This document shows, in pieces, positions 30,787-43,101 of a DNA stretch of 64,000 nt. How positions within the stretch are numbered: position 1 is the first letter of the stretch; each line of letters opens with the position of its first letter. The notes under the pieces were generated by a model that saw only the letters and a program-made list of their open reading frames with translations, did no database searches and was not told the DNA's origin. The translations under genes and the position numbers were made by a program. The stretch covers positions 6,634,353 to 6,698,352 of the forward strand of contig NC_034012.1 in the NCBI RefSeq assembly GCF_000346465.2, in the 5' to 3' direction. This DNA comes from Prunus persica (Eukaryota > Streptophyta > Magnoliopsida > Rosales > Rosaceae).

Positions 30787-32325
30787 AGATAAAGCAACAC
30801 TAGCAATTGCAGTGAAAGCCGCTCCTTCGCAAAGAAAACTTTGATTAAAACAAGAAAGTAGAAGAAGTTCTTTTTAAATCAAAATGCTTGAGTATTTATG
30901 AAGTTCATATCCCGTGTGATATGTTTTTCCCCTTCAGTTAGAACACCACAATATTCGACCAAAAAAAACACCAAAAAAAACGTTCTTTGACTTATGAATT
31001 TTAAAATTAAATTGTGCACCCAAACAATTGATTAATGTCGTATTAAACTTACTAACCATTTTCCACATGTATATAGTTGGATTTATATATATACACACTA
31101 GCTTTTCTTTTCTTTTTTATGATGATTTCCTCACTCCTCTTTTATTCACTTATACTCCCTTTTGTTTTTTTAAATATTTTTATTATAACAAAAAATGGAG
31201 TGTAAGCGGACAAAAGAGGGGTGAAAATATATAATTTCCAACAAAGGAAGTGTAAGTGGATAAAAGAGGAGTGAAAAAATCAACTCTCTTTTTTTGGGTT
31301 GATAACCTCAGCATTTTTATTATTCAATCCCCCTAAACCTGAGCATTTTTATTTTCCTGTCTAATGAGACATTTTATTTTCCCATTTCAATTTAACTTAG
31401 GACATCGATAAAAATACAATTGCATATAATAAATAAATAAACCATTTTCTAAGTCGCAACAAAGGCCAAAATTGAAATATATAAATAAATAAAATCAAAT
31501 TTAAAAGAAGTCTAAGAATTAGAAGAAGAAAAAAAACATCAGTACAACATGAAACATTTAAATGGTTCATCTCCTATAAAACAATGCTTCACCATACTTT
31601 GGAACAATTGCAGTACCATACCGTATTAAAGCATGCCTTCCGTGCCCACAGATTAGTCTCTGAGACAGTAGAGACCAATGTTTCCCCACCCCCATTGTGG
31701 TCCACTAGCGCTTCAACCCTTATCTCTTGATTTACTTTCCGGGTCAATACCCTTTGATTTGGTATCATTATTTTTGTCCTCAAAGTAGAAAAGTTGCACC
31801 TTTCTGATAATCGAAGTGTTCTATCACTATCATGTAATTTGCAATGTACTTGGAGGCTATTACATAAACACAATAGACAAATATGAGAAAGAATAAAATT
31901 ATGGAGGGATACAATATGAATAAAATATCAATTATGTATTGTTTCTCTTGAGAGAAAGACAAAGAGTGAGTGGCGGAACTAAGGAAGAATAACAGAAGCT
32001 TCAATTCAAGTTAGGTTATTTTAGAATGAAAAATTACAAAAAAAATCTTTGCTCTGAACGGGTTAATGGGTGATTCGCGAATGATACTGACACGACCCGT
32101 TAGCTTAACGAGTGACTAACGTGTCCAACCATTTTCAACCCAACCCATTAAGCTTGACCCAAATACTGTTATTTTTATACAAATTCGTGTCGTGTTAACA
32201 GGTCGTATCCAATATTGCCGAGTCTACCACAGACACACCTCTGCAAACAAACTCTAACACGTGTTGGTTCATGATTTAATGGGAAAGCATTTTGTGATTT
32301 GTGCCAATGTTTCCAGCACAAAAGA
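30787..32325. other. Downstream region of RLP2
   Basis: No gene. Same content as after RLP1: orphaned old tail, MITE (31123-31282), shared segment near 31600-31850, and AACGGGT-rich remnant near 32050-32230. Confidence 0.5.
31123..31282. mobile_element. Small MITE, unit 2 copy
   Basis: Copy of the 18472-18628 element with the same long inverted ends (TGATTTCCTCACTCCT at the left). Confidence 0.7.
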
Positions 32326-32775
32326 TGTAACATCCCACATCGACCAACGGAGAGAGGGTGATGTGCCTTATATGTACATGCCCGCCTCTATCTAGCACGA
32401 TGCCTTTTGGAAGCTCACTGGCTTCGGAGGCGAGTAGGGGCTAGAGCAATCCCAGGATAGGTGACCCACTAGGAAGTTGCCCGAGAGTTCCCAAAAACAA
32501 AAACCGTGAGGGCAGAGAGGGAGGCCCAAAGCGGACAATATTGTGCTACGGCAGAGCCAATCCCAGAATTCGACAATTTGGTATCAGAGCCACTCTGCCA
32601 TGTGGTGCGAGGGTGCCGACGAGAACGTCGGGCCCCTACGGGGGTGGATTGTAACATCCCACATCGACCAATGGAGAGAGGGTGATGTTTATTATATGTA
32701 CATGCCGCCTCCATCTAACACGAGGCCTTTTGGAAGCTCAGTAGCTTCGGAGTCATGGGAACTCTGAAGTTAAGC
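32326..32775 (+). mobile_element. Cassandra TRIM, unit 3, truncated right LTR
   Basis: Left LTR 32326-32575; internal 32576-32649 with an intact primer-binding site TGGTATCAGAGCC and a purine tract; right LTR 32650-32775 cut after GAAGTTAAGC at the same point as unit 2. The left LTR has lost about 22 bp between GGCTTCGGAG and GCGAGTAGGG, which removes the 5S box-A-like AGTTAAG. Unit 2 kept box A but lost the primer-binding site, so the two copies decayed differently. Confidence 0.85.
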
Positions 32776-33590
32776 TGATAGGACCCTCCCCGAAATTCCT
32801 CGAAAACCAGGACGAATCCCGTCTATTTACCAACATCACCCCGATGCTGGGCCCACTTACTAAAAATCGAGACTTTTTACCAAAATTTTGGCAATCTCCC
32901 CTGTAAATTGAACAATCCAAAAATTTTCAACCTACATAACAATCACAAAATAATCCCAACTAGCAGCATGCATTCAACATGTAACAGTGAACACCAAATG
33001 GCCTCCGGCCTCACAAATAAAACCTTACATGGGCAATAACAGAGTATCTGAAAGAACCCGCCCCGAATTTCCCAAAACTCGAGGCGAATCCTATGGAATT
33101 CCCGACATCTCCCTGATGTCGAGCCCACTTACTAAAGACCGAGACTTTCTGCCGAAATTTCGGCATAGTCTCCCCTATAAATTGGACATTTCCCAAAATT
33201 TCAACCTGCATAAAAACGCATTTAATATCAACAACTGGCAGCATGCACAATATAATTTCATGCAATTCACATAAATGGCCTTCGGCCTTCTAATAATTCT
33301 CAACTACCAAGCATGCTAGCAAATTAATTCATGCCTTAAGCAAGGCAAGCGATACATTCAAATATAAATTATGACTATTAAATTTCAACATACATCATCT
33401 AACTTTTCAATTTCAACATACAAGGTTTTAACCTCCTAACACAATCACATCTATGTCCGTGGCTACACCTAATAACCTTAGGCTGCCTACGTACCCTCCT
33501 TGAGGGATCAAGCCACACGTAGTTCTTCCATAAAACCTAATTCCACACATAGGCAATACCTTATTTCATTTCTCTAATTTCACATAATCT

Positions 33591-34045
33591 CCCCATACGC
33601 CGGTACTACCAACGCCACGTATGGGGCCTGTCAACACGCCAGATAACCTACGCCACGTGCGACCATGCCATACTATCACAATATCTCCCCATACGCCGGT
33701 ACAACCAACGCCACGTATGGGGTCTGTCTCAATGCCGGATAACCTATGCCACGCGAGACCTGCACATCATATCACATATCTCCCCATACGCCGGTACAAC
33801 CAACACCACGTATGGGGTCTGTCGACACGCCGATAACCTACGCCACGCGCGACCTCAACATAATATCACATAATCTCCCCAAACGCGGATACAACCAACG
33901 CCACGTATGGGGTCTGTCGACACGCCGGATAACCTACGCCACGTGCGACCTCAATATATCATCACGTAATCTCCCCATACGCCGATACTACCAATACCAC
34001 GTATGGGGCCTGTCCGCACGCCGAATAACCTACGCCATGTGAGAC
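33591..34045. repeat. Hairpin array F, about 95-bp period, five units
   Basis: Alternating CCCCATACG/CGTATGGGG and GTC-type hairpins, as in array B. GTC-type stems include GTCTCAATG/CGCGAGAC, GTCGACACG/CGCGCGAC and GTCGACACG/CGTGCGAC. Some loops have small deletions (CGATAACC, GCGGATACAACC). Confidence 0.8.
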
Positions 34046-35176
34046 CTAACTTTCACAGGGTGATACTTGTGGTGTAACCAAAATCCGGGGAAGTACCTAA
34101 GGTAGTGCGTATAGCACTTCAAACTGACATTCTCGATTCCTTTGTAACCTTATACAAACATATATAAATATATATATTAATTCTAATATTGTGTAAACCT
34201 CAACAATATCTACCACCCGATAATCCCTCTGGGAATGTGAGATTGCTCCGGGAGACTCACGGTCAACTAAAGGTCAAACTACCCTAACCTTGGTCAAACG
34301 GGCCTACGGGGCCCACGACCTCCAAATTCCGATCCGAAAGTTCCTATGGGTTCTACAAGGTATAGGACAATCGTCCTGCAAGTTTGGTCCAGATCGGACG
34401 GTCAGATCGCTCACGATCGCACGACTTGATGGTTAATATAAAACCTAAACTTTAAATTATTTAATTGGAATATCCGGGGATCCAATTCACAATCCGTGAA
34501 TTCCTACACGATCCTAGAAATACCTATATTAACATATATTAAATTTGAGACCATCCAACTGTCCCAACCTATCGAACCCGGATAACGCGCAATATGCGAT
34601 CGTTCGTTCGATAGTCAAACGACGTTCGAATTGAGATCCGCAAAATCCTACACACTCGTGACAACCTAAGGATCTCATCAAGACACAGTGCTACTCCACT
34701 ACCCTCGCCCACGCGCCGCCACACGCGCCGGCAGCGTTGGGTGTCCAAAGCGATTACGCATCGCTGGAAAATCTCAAAACCACGGCTCCAAACTCCTACC
34801 CTAGGTATAACACCCTATTTGGAGCCACTTTTGTTCCTGGACCTACCCCAAAAACTGACCGGAAGTGGCCGGAATCGCGATCCCAAAATCGACCAAATTT
34901 CAATTCGTAAATCGAATTGGCTACGCTAAGAATCGATCCAATCCTACCCAACCATCAACTAGAGTATGAAGAATGGATGAATTTCCATACCTTGATCGCC
35001 ATAAATGGCGGCCGGAGGAGGGAGATCGGAGCAGGCGAAAACCGGGCGAAAATCGCCTTTTTTCGGCGGCTGGAACGGCGGCCGATGTCTGGGAAGGGCT
35101 GGGTCGTGACACCAAGGCCGAGCCGGTCCTTTTGGCACCGGTCCCGTCCGCAGCCGTGACCGGTGGCCTGAGATAC

Positions 35177-35177
<1 letters not shown>

Positions 35178-35238
<61 letters not shown>

Positions 35239-35253
35239 CTCGTGGGAGGGAGG

Positions 35254-35334
<81 letters not shown>
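35178..35334. repeat. Long (GA)n microsatellite
   Basis: Compound GA tract of about 157 bp with a short interruption (35237-35257), the longest of the LTR-embedded GA tracts. The open frame over it gives only Arg-Glu repeats and is not taken as a gene. Confidence 0.9.
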
Positions 35335-35337
<3 letters not shown>

Positions 35338-36126
35338 TAATTTTTTTTATATAAAAATCCCATTTTAAAATAATTACGATTGTGCCACTGGATTTCTTTT
35401 GACCATATCTCTCTCGTTACAACTCCGATTCGAGCCCACTACGTGTCTACAAACTCCTCTCGGTACGACCTATCCAAAAATACTAGTCACTGTCCCAAAC
35501 TCTCTCCGGTTAAGAAAATGACCAAAATGCCCTTATCTTAAGGGTAAATTTGTAATTTCCCTTAAATAATTTAAATAACTTAAATAAGGGTTAAATTTGG
35601 AGTCGGGGTGTTACAGTATCTACTGAATTTAGTTTACAAGAACAACCAGTTGAGTAGAAAGAAATTACTCAAAGTCTAATCTACTGATGATCACAATTCG
35701 GGGTCTCGAACACAGCTTGCAATTCTCCCTTGAGCGACTACTATCTGGGGGGCGCAAAACAGAAAACATGTGAGTGGACAAAAACAAAGTTTGCATTCAA
35801 AATAACATAATAACCCCACCGCGTAAAAATAATGCTCCAAAACATGCAACTTCAAAACTCTATATTTAATGATCCAAAAACATCAATCTCCAAAACCCTT
35901 TGAAACCAAACCCATCATCCACAAATTTTATTCCCAAAATTTATACTGCTCCCACCAAACCACTACATATACTTTAACTGAGTTATACTCTCATATATAT
36001 GTATCTATATAAGTATATATATCTATAAATATACATAATATTTATCTCACTACTTAGGAACTGGGGAAACAATCCAACCAGGGAATTGTTTGGCTAGCCC
36101 CCAGGATTTCCTGTTGCTCTCCTGAG

Positions 36127-37022
36127 CAGTGGCGGATCCGCAGAGGCGCAAGGAGGTGCAGTGCACCTCCCCTTGCTGGAAAGCCATGGAAGAAGCTGCA
36201 AACTGCCACTCTACTGGTGTGCCCGCCATGTGCTCGTCATAATGCCTCAAAGATGTTTTCTCAGTTTGCTGTGCCAACAACGCACAACGCGATCTTTTTT
36301 TTTATATTACCTTCTATAGAAGACGATCGTCCAATCCAAGTTTAGAAGCCTTAAACCATTACTACCATCCACTGTTCAAATGTAATTACCAATTAATCAA
36401 CTAGGAATTAGAATTTTGGATTGAGAGGGCTCGATTGTATTAGAATTTTGGATTGAGAGGGCTTGGTGTTCTCGCAGCAATCTCTACAAAAATATGCTGA
36501 TATCAAACAAATTTTTGAATAAAAAGTACAAATATCTTGTTTTTACTTTTCTTGTTCAGCAAAGGCAAAGAAAACCCAACAACAACAAGAAGGTCTGGTT
36601 TTGTTTTTCTTCTTCAGTAGCAAAAGGCTCTTCGGATTTATTTATTTATTTAATTTAAGGCTTTTCGGATTTTTCTTTTAAGTCTACAAGGGGCACACTG
36701 TAATCTTTAAATGGTCTTTAGAGTTTTTCTAAATGTTATTTTTATTTTTATTTTTCTGATTTAGCTCTATGTATTTGTATGATCAATAGCAAATTTAAGT
36801 AGAAAGTGACTATGCGCGACTCGAGATATGATCAATTATGATTCATTTATTTCATTGAGAATTTAATATGCATTTTGATTAGATTAATTGAGATTGATTT
36901 TGATTAGATTAATTGGTATTGATTTTGGTTAGATTAAGAGCATTTGAAATAGTTTTTTTTTTAAGAGCTTTTAAACTTTTAAAAATTGCACCTCCACTGA
37001 AAAATTTCTGGATCCGCCACTG
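36127..37022. mobile_element. Non-autonomous hAT element
   Basis: Inverted ends CAGTGGCGGATCC (left) and GGATCCGCCACTG (right), flanked by CTCCTGAG (36119-36126) and ATCCTGAG (37023-37030). Unit 2 has the empty site ATCCTGAG near 20910, so the 8-bp duplication is real with one later change. CAGTGGCGGATCC ends with 8-bp duplications are typical of plant hAT elements. At 896 bp with no transposase domain visible it must depend on another copy. Confidence 0.88.
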
Positions 37023-37070
37023 ATCCTGAGTTTAGGGATAAGCGGTCCAACCGGGGGGATGAAACTCCAT

Positions 37071-37330
37071 AGCTCACATGCCGGAAATTCCAACACCACG
37101 TGTAGCTCCAATACAAAGTCCTACGCGCGCAGACTACATCATCACACGCCGGAAATTCCAAAGCCACGTGTGATGATTCCTAGCAATATACCTTATCTTC
37201 CCATACGCCAAAAATTTCAACGCCACGCATAGGAAGTGTCTCACATGCCGGAAATTCCAACGTCATGTGTAAGACTAATAATCATATGTTCTTCCCATAC
37301 ACCGGAAATTTCAACGCCACGTATGAGAAG
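37071..37330. repeat. Hairpin array G (unit 3 copy of array E)
   Basis: Same stems as array E with scattered changes, for example AGCTCACATG against CGTGTAGCT and CTTCCCATA against TATGAGAAG. It has decayed more than array E. Confidence 0.75.
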
Positions 37331-37785
37331 CCTAATAACTAGGGGGTGGTACTTACATAGTGTATTTATACATCTCTCCATAATAACCCATAATACTCAT
37401 ATCTCAATTCCCCCAAATTCAACCTCAAATTTCCAAACAAAAATCACATTCTCAATTTAACATTCCTAATATAGCAACATATGAAATTCTCGATCTTTAA
37501 TCCAAAATATATTTATATATCCACTTCATGAATATTCTTTCAATCATTCAAAATAATGCATATTTAAAATAAATGTCCACTCACAAGTAGTCCCACGTTG
37601 CCTGACCCTGAAAGGGTCCCGCCTGCTACGTACGAGCAGTCAGAGCACCAATTTCGAGATACGAACCCTTAATTAATATAAAATTACTTCGAAACGGAAT
37701 TCACAAATTAAAAATTAATTTCCCCTTGTTCCTAGTGCGTGTACGTTGAATGGGGTATTCTAAGGTCCATGTACGTGTTAGTAAA

Positions 37786-38274
37786 TGTTAGAATTTGGTA
37801 TTTAGCTTGCTGGTTTTAGTGACTGATTTACAGAACAAAATAAAACCTTTTGTAAGCAACGTATGCAGAGGAGAGAAAAACTCAGAGAGAATGAGAATGT
37901 TTCAGTCTATTTTTTTCATTTATTGCATCAGAGCCAAAAACACACTATATGCATGACACAAGCTGCCAAAAAAATAGATCCTAAAAACTAGGACACAAGG
38001 ACTCATCTCCAGCCATTCAAGGTCATTGGAGGCTATGATTCTTACACCTAGGCTAGAAATCGTTACCGCAGAAAGGACTAAGACAGCTAAGAATGACAGC
38101 TGTAGAGTTTCTCAAAATAGTAAGAAAACTAGCCGTTGGACATATCCTATAACAGCTATTACTATAAGAGGAAAGTTCTTCAGCTCCTTCGATTCTTCAT
38201 CCTCTTCACGGTCAATCTGCAGGATTAACATCTGCAGCTTGATTCAATACTAGTATGCAGCTTAACTCTCAACA
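37786..38274 (-). repeat. Copia 3' LTR
   Basis: 489 bp, begins TGTTAGAATT on the plus strand and ends CTCAACA. It is the 3' LTR because the element reads on the minus strand. Confidence 0.93.
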
Positions 38275-38276
38275 GC

Positions 38277-40189
38277 ATCTCCTAAGCTGCTGACTGGTTT
38301 AACTCCAAGCTTCAACCTCAAATAATTGAATCGATCTTTAGGCAGAGCTTTTGTAAAAATATCTGCCAGCTGTTCTTCACTTCTGCAGAATCTCATGTCA
38401 ATCACCCCTTCTTGTAAAGCTTCCCTTATGAAATGATACCTTCAGTTTATGTGCCTTGTTTTCTGATGGAAAACAAGGTTTTTAACCATTGATATTGCTG
38501 ACATGTTGTCACAAAACAATGGTGTTGCATCAAGTTGCATTTCACCAAAATCATCCAACACAAACCTTAGCCAGATAGCTTGAGCAGTTGCCTCAGCTGC
38601 TGAGACGTATTCTGCTTCTGCAGTTGACAATGCAACTGTGTTTTGCTTGACTGAAGCCCATGAAAAAACTCCACTACCAAAACTGAATGCATATCCAGAT
38701 GTGCTTCTACTGTCATCTTCACTGCCAGCCCAATCAGAGTCACAAAAACCAATCAGAACAGCATTCTTGTCCCTTGTAAATTCAATGCCATAGCTGAGAG
38801 TGCCTTGAATGTATCTGAGAACCCTTTTTGCAATTCCCATGTGCTTCTTGGTGGGGTTATGCATGAATCTTGATAACAAACTAGCTGCAAACATTATATC
38901 AGGCCTGGTTGCAGTCAGATACAATAGGTTGCCAACAATTTTTCTAAACAAACCTTCATCAGCCAACTGACTTCGATCAACTTTCTTTAGTTTCTCAACA
39001 GTGGGTAGAGGAATTGTTACTGACTTACAATCCTCGAGACCAAACTTCACAAGCAAGGACTTTGCATACTTGCTTTGATGAATAAACACCCCATGTTCAG
39101 TTTGTAGAACTCCCATTCCCAAGAAATTATGTAGGAGTCCTAAATCAGTCATTTCATACTTCTACATCATGTCCCTTTTAAACTCACTGAGCAAAGCATT
39201 ACTGTTTCCAGTATAAACTATATCATCAACATATATAGAGACAATGATCAGTTTTCCTTCTTCATCAATTCTGGTATATAAGGTGGCCTCACTGGTGCTT
39301 CTTTTAAAATTGCAACTAGTTAGATAGGTGTCAATTTCACTGTACCAAGCTCTGGGAGCCTGCTTCAAACCATAGAGAGCCTTCTTCAATTTATAGACCT
39401 TATGACTTGCTGTTTTCACTTCAAACCCTTCTGGTTGCTCAGTATAAACCTCCTACTCAAGTACTCCATTCAAGCAGGCTGACTTAACATCTAATTGGAA
39501 CAACTTCCAACCCTTTTGTGCTGCAAGTGCAATCAAAGTTCTAATTGTATCTAACCTTGCCACCGGGGCAAAGGTTTCATTATAATCAATACCAAGTTTC
39601 TGAGCATACCCTTTAGCTACAAGCCTAGCCTTGTGTTTTTGAACTGTTCCATCAAGATTCAGCTTGGTTTCGAACACCCATTTGACTCCTATGATTGGTT
39701 TATCTGTAGGCCTTTCCACTAGCTCCCAAGTTCCATTCTTTTCAATAGTTTCAATCTCAGCATCCATTGCTTCCTTCCATGCTTTGTCTTCAACAGCTTC
39801 ATAATAAGTTTCAGGTTCAACAATGGTCATGTGACATCTTGCATAAATGTCCTCCAAACTTTTCAGCTTTACTAGTGTATTGCTTGGAGTTGACCCTTGA
39901 CTTGTACCACTTCCATTGCTTTCAGAGACATGTTCATCATCTGAGATTAATTGAGTCAGATTTGGTGAAGCAATGCTGTGAGTTTCATGAGAGGTTTCTT
40001 CTCTTTCAGTTATCTCAGAACTTCCATTTTCAAAGATGAGAGGCACATGGACAGTTTCATCTTCCTTGCTTTCCCAATTCCAGGATTTGTTCTCATAAAA
40101 AACAACACTTTTAGAGAGTATGATCTTCTCAGTTTGAAGATTATAGATCCTGTAACCCTTCTCACAGCTGCCATAACCCATAAAAATTC
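38277..40189 (-). pseudogene. Copia reverse transcriptase and RNase H, broken
   Basis: The reverse transcriptase part (about 39165-39900) has the GVKWVFETK and KARLVAKGYAQ blocks and the catalytic YVDD (near 39230). The RNase H part (38445-39152) has GFCDSDWAG and STAEAEYVS. Premature stops are visible at 39453-39455, 39162-39164 and 38442-38444, and homology continues past each, so these are breaks in one ancestral frame. It is therefore a dead copy. Confidence 0.9.
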
Positions 40190-41172
40190 CTTTGCTTGCT
40201 TTGTCATCAAACTTCTATCTAAGGTTTGATGGAATGTGACTGTAACAAATACTTCCAAACACTCTCAGGTGTTTTACACCTGGTTTTCTTCCTGTGAAAG
40301 CTTCAAATGGAGTTTTGTCTGTAACTGAAGTGGTATAGCACCTGTTTGCAGATACACAGCAGTACCAACTGCTTCAGCCCAGAACTTTACAAGAATTTTC
40401 TTCTCAGTCATCATTGATCTTGCCATTTCACAAATGGTTATGTTTCTTCTTTCAGCAATCCCATTTTGCTGAGGTGAGTAGGCAATAGTCAATTGCCTCT
40501 CCATGCCAAGATCACTGCAATACTCAAGGAATTCATGTGAAGTGTATTCTCCACTTTTGTCACTTCTTAGTTTCTTTAAATTGAATACACTTTGTAGCTC
40601 AACAAAAGCTTTGAACTTTTTGAACACACTTATCACACTTGACTTGTTTCTGAGAAAATATACCAACACATTCTTGAATAGTCATCAATGAATGTGATGA
40701 AGTATTTATTTCCTCCAATTGACTCATTTTGAGTTGGACCACATACATCCGTGTGTATCAACTCAAGTGGATTCTTAGCTCTCCAAGGCTTCTCATTCTC
40801 AAATGGTTCTCTGTGGCTTTTACCATACACACAGCCTTCACATACTCCTTCTTTTTCTGAGAAATCAGGTAAGCCTAACACCATTTGTGTTTGCTGCATT
40901 TTTTTCATGCTTGCAAAATTCAAATGCCCCAATCTTCTATGCCAAATCCATGGATCTTCTTGTACTGCTGCTTTCATTCCCATTGAGTAGATAGATTCCA
41001 TAGACAATGGAAAGCATCTATTTCCAGCCATTGCTACTTTGACAACAACATTGTCAAGACTGCTGTCATCACATATTAATGCATAGTTTCCTCCAAATAG
41101 AATGTAGTGCCCATGCTCCATCATTTGTCCTATACTCAACAAATTCTCATCTAGACCAGGGACTAACAGCAC
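40190..41172 (-). pseudogene. Copia integrase, broken
   Basis: The zinc-binding pre-integrase block is near 41000-40820 (HRRLGHLNF, then CEGCVYGK), followed by the catalytic core with HTDVCGP, FIDDYSR and SPQQNGIAERRN, which supply the D-D-E residues. The frame shifts near 40640-40665 and again near 40300, and there is a stop between 40190 and 40230. Confidence 0.88.
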
Positions 41173-41177
41173 CTCAT

Positions 41178-42484
41178 TTATATATCTTCTCCCTTTTCTT
41201 GTTCAACTACAAGTGTCCCTTTTCCTGTGGCTTGAACAAGATCACCAGTGCCCATTTTCACTTTGCAGGTCACTGATCTATCAAGATTGATCAACAAGGA
41301 CTCTTGAGAGGTCATGTGGTTGCTGCAAGCACTGTCAACAAACCACACAGACTTGCTTGATGCAATTGAACTTGCATGACAAGCATAGAACATTGTTCCT
41401 GTGGTTACCTCTTCCTCCTTTGCACAGTTTGCAACTTGTTTGCCATTGTCACAGTCCTTAGTTAAATGACCAAACCTATTGCATTTTCCACATCTAGGTT
41501 TGCCTTTGTGCCTGCACACACCAAAATGAAACTTCTGACATACTTGGCACTGTGGTTTCACACCTCCTTGACTGCTACTTCCTTGCTTGTTTTGTGAATT
41601 GAAACTGTTGTTCCAATTCCCTCCAGAGCCATTATTCCAATTTGAGCCATTATTGTTGTTAAAGTTTCCACCTTGAGACCAATTTGAGCCCTTTTTGTTC
41701 TATCCTTGCCATTTTTGATTTTGCTTTTCCTGAGAACTTTTGTTAGCTCCAGAAGCTCTCCAACTCTAAGACTGCTAAAAGCTTTCTCAATTCCTGCCAA
41801 TTTATCCCTTTCATCATGTAGATCCTCTCTCTTATCATAGACTTTGACAGATGCAAGAATTTCTTTAACTCTAATAGTGTCAAGGTCTCTGGTTTCTTCA
41901 ATGATTGACACTATGGACTTGTACCTCCTACTTAGACTCATCAACAATTTTTACACAATCCTTTTCTCTATTACATCTTCTCCTAGAGATTTCAGGTTGT
42001 TTATAGTTTCAAAAAATCGAGCCAAGTAGTCATCCAGAGATTCAACATCATTCATTCTCAAATATTCAAAATCAGCTCTAATAGCTTGTAATTTCACAGC
42101 TCTTACCTTTTTATCTCCTCTGAACTCTCTTCTTAGAATTTCCCAAGCACCTTTTGCAGTCTTCTCATTTCTGATGCGTGGAAAGAGTTCATCTGTTAGT
42201 GCTCCTTGAATAAGACTCAAAGCCTCGGCATTTTTGATCTTATCTTCTCTAGAGATAGTAGGTGCTTCCACTGGAATTTGCTCAGCCTCACTCTCTTCAT
42301 CTCCAGTGCCTTCAGAGCCTGCTTCCTGCTCAATAATCGCCTGTGGTTCTATTCCAATCTCCACTGCATCCCATAGATCATATGCTATGAGGATAGTCTC
42401 CATTTTTACTGACCAAAAATCATAGTTTGAACCATTGAACTGTGGAGTTCGTAAATCTCCACCTACAGAACCTGATCCCACCAT
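41178..42484 (-). pseudogene. Copia gag and protease, broken
   Basis: The gag starts near 42484 (MVGSGSVGGDL), with the FNGSNYDFWS block and the central gag homology, then a CX2CX4HX4C zinc knuckle (CGKCNRFGHLTKDC) and the protease motif WFVDSACSNHMT. A stop at 41951-41953 and a frameshift near 41560 break it. An ATG further upstream (42574) would add 30 residues that do not look like gag. Confidence 0.88.
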
Positions 42485-42612
42485 TTTGATGTGAGTCTCA
42501 GTGAACCACACAATAAAAGAGCAACATTTATCCCTTATAGAGATTTTAGGAAAACCCCATTTCTCACAGCTCACGCCCCTTCTCTGAAATCAGACCAGGA
42601 GCTCTGATACCA

Positions 42613-43101
42613 TGTTAGAATTTGGTATTTGGCTTGCTGGTTTTAGTGACTAATTTACAGAACAAAATAAAACCTTTTGTAAGCAACGTATGCAAAGGAG
42701 AGAAAAACTCGGAGAGAATGAGAATGTTTCAGTCTATTTTTTTCATCTATTGCATCAGAGCCAAAAACACATTATATGCATGACACAAGCTGCCAAAAAA
42801 ACAGATCCTAAAAACTAGGACACAAGGACTCATCTCCAGCCATTCAAGGTCATTGGAGGCTATGATTCTTACACCTATGCTAAAAATCGTTACAGCATAA
42901 AGGACTAAGACAGCTAAGAATGACAACTGTAGAGTTTCTCAAAATAGTAAGAAAACTAGCCGTTGGACATATCCTATAACAGCTATTACTATAAGAGGAA
43001 AATTCTTCAGCTCCTTCGATTCTTCATCCTTTTCACGGTCAATCTGCAGGATTAACATCTGCAGCTTGATTCAAGACTAGTATGCAGCTTAACTCTCAAC
43101 A
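42613..43101 (-). repeat. Copia 5' LTR
   Basis: 489 bp and the same ends as the other LTR. The primer-binding site lies directly beside it on the internal side. Confidence 0.93.

Larger units (their letters stand above)
33049..35615. mobile_element. Solo LTR with target duplication GTATC
   Basis: TGAAAGAACCCGCC to GGGGTGTTACA, 2567 bp, flanked by GTATC (33044-33048 and 35616-35620). Unit 2 has the empty site near 20400 (ACATCTACTGAATTTAG). It belongs to the same family as 3212-5574. It contains hairpin array F and a very long GA tract (35178-35334). It has no coding region. Confidence 0.9.
37786..43101 (-). mobile_element. Ty1/Copia retrotransposon, full length, inactive
   Basis: 5316 bp, flanked by GTAAA (37781-37785 and 43102-43106). 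The LTRs are 489 bp each (37786-38274 and 42613-43101), TGTT to AACA, and differ at about 15 positions by eye. The primer-binding site follows the 5' LTR on the minus strand (complement of TGGTATCAGAGC, about 42600-42612). Domain order on the minus strand is gag, protease, integrase, reverse transcriptase, RNase H, the Copia order. Several stops and frameshifts disable the polyprotein. The empty site is in unit 2 (GTTAGTAAATACATC near 21655). Confidence 0.95.

Noticed and set aside
34973..35368. Arg/Glu-rich protein over the GA tract
   Set aside because: It is a translation of a microsatellite in a non-coding LTR. Similar frames exist over every GA tract in the window.
39767..40039. Plus-strand open frames inside the Copia element
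   Set aside because: The polyprotein reads on the minus strand; the plus-strand frames have no domain.
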